This document shows positions 63,481-64,000 of a stretch of DNA of 64,000 nucleotides, one piece after another; position 1 is the first letter of the stretch, and every line of letters starts with the position of its first letter. Origin of the DNA: Salirhabdus euzebyi (GTDB lineage Bacteria > Bacillota > Bacilli > Bacillales > Alkalibacillaceae); contig NZ_JACHGH010000002.1 of assembly GCF_014207435.1 (NCBI RefSeq), positions 186,001 through 250,000 of the forward strand, given 5' to 3'. The translations under genes and the position numbers were made by a program. A model generated the notes under the pieces. The model made no database searches. It had not been told where the DNA came from and worked only from the letters and a program-made list of their open reading frames with translations.

Positions 63481-64000
63481 TGGAAAGACCTTGGATAAAG
63501 CACGTAGTTAAAGGTAATCCAGCAGAAGTGAACATTCCAGACATTTCACTACCAGCATTATTTCATGAATCTGTCCAAAAATACCAGAATCATACGGCTA
63601 TGACGTTTTATACGAAAAGCTTTACGTACCAACAGTTAGATACCCTAATAAAAAACTTGGCTGCCTCCTTACATAATATGGGCGTTAGTAAAGGTGACCG
63701 TGTAGCGTTAATGCTACCCAATTGTCCTCAGTATCCAATCAGTTATTTTGCTTCCCTTATGTGTGGAGCAACCATCGTACAAATAAATCCAATGTATCAA
63801 CCAACAGAATTACTCCACGTGCTCAATGATACAGAAACAGAAGTCATCATTGTCCTCGACCAACTCGTCCCGTTAATTGAAAAGGTGAAACCGAAAACTT
63901 CTTTACAAGCTATCATTCCTGTTTCTTTTGAAAACGCTTCCAAATTTAATGAACTTCTACAAGACAAGGGTCTACCATTGCCCGATGTTACGATAAATCC
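63481..64000 (+). CDS. N-terminal part of a long-chain acyl-CoA ligase (AMP-binding), cut by the window edge
   Basis: The first 173 residues are in the window. The start matches LcfA-type enzymes: ERPWIKHVVKGNPAEVNIPD, SLPALFHESVQKYQNHTAMT, and ALMLPNCPQYPISYFASLMC with INPMYQPTELLHVLNDTE. Activates fatty acids to acyl-CoA, which fits the dehydrogenase and thiolase upstream. The AMP-binding signature lies outside the window. AAAGGAGGAA precedes the ATG. Confidence 0.93.

Noticed and set aside
1-64000. CRISPR arrays, IS elements, prophage or attachment sites, tRNA/rRNA genes, selA/selB/selC
   Set aside because: No repeat-spacer pattern, transposase, integrase, phage structural gene, RNA gene or Sec-decoding gene other than selD was recognised by eye in this window.

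Overview
The window is chromosomal DNA from an endospore-forming, low-GC Firmicute of the family Bacillaceae. Support for this: an alpha/beta-type small acid-soluble spore protein, a CsgA-like spore protein, three YjcZ-type sporulation peptides behind sigma-K-like promoters, AGGAGG ribosome binding sites, frequent TTG/GTG starts, T-box, preQ1, c-di-AMP and cobalamin riboswitches, and many Bacillus-type conserved families (YqxD, YitL/CvfB, YqhV, YkyA, YetF, DUF4317, DUF3231). There are no rRNA or tRNA genes, no CRISPR array, no intact IS element and no prophage block. The most useful diagnostic is that the organism appears to decode UGA as selenocysteine: selD has an in-frame UGA at its catalytic position, and a small HesB/IscA-like gene has UGA exactly where the family has its conserved Cys.

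Layout. 0-3 kb: edge of a zinc-ribbon gene, two leftward enzymes (PPOX flavoprotein, VOC protein), the HesB-like selenoprotein candidate and an EamA transporter. 3-9 kb: c-di-AMP riboswitch with a KtrB-type K+ channel subunit, a TolB-like propeller, two acetyltransferases, a VOC protein, and a preQ1-riboswitch queF-yhhQ operon. 9-20 kb: lipoproteins, an epimerase, an ECF sigma/anti-sigma pair with its own ECF-type promoter, a ring-cleaving dioxygenase, a DUF3231 gene interrupted by TGA, DUF4317. 20-28 kb: spore protein, racemase, YqxD, CvfB, M20 peptidase, S13 penicillin-binding protein, a type I toxin-antitoxin locus and csgA; two copies of a structured ~97-bp repeat lie just after terminators. 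28-36 kb: ATP-grasp enzyme, DUF421, the YjcZ trio, tandem T-boxes with thrS, an intact DUF3231. 36-45 kb: nucleotidyltransferase, a base-excision-repair pair (Fpg/Nei-like plus endonuclease IV), two SDR genes (one frameshifted), decayed genes, two lipoproteins. 45-56 kb: acetyltransferase, hydrolase, MOSC protein, a GlmS homologue with Ser in place of its nucleophilic Cys, then a glycosyltransferase-selD pair, a phnDEC-type ABC transporter and a polysaccharide deacetylase with an early in-frame TGA. 56-64 kb: a B12-riboswitch-controlled class I ribonucleotide reductase operon (alpha, beta, flavodoxin), then acyl-CoA dehydrogenase, thiolase and the start of an acyl-CoA ligase.

How parts fit. 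SelD makes selenophosphate for selenocysteine, and the glycosyltransferase 12 bp upstream resembles SenB-type selenosugar synthases, so this locus may also feed a selenium-containing sugar pathway; a GlmS-like enzyme of the amino-sugar pathway is divergently adjacent. The HesB-like gene 50 kb away is a likely user of selenocysteine. The two UGA codons are followed by the same 12-nt element in different reading frames, which argues for a shared RNA (SECIS-like) signal rather than protein conservation. The B12 riboswitch implies that a B12-dependent reductase exists elsewhere in the genome.
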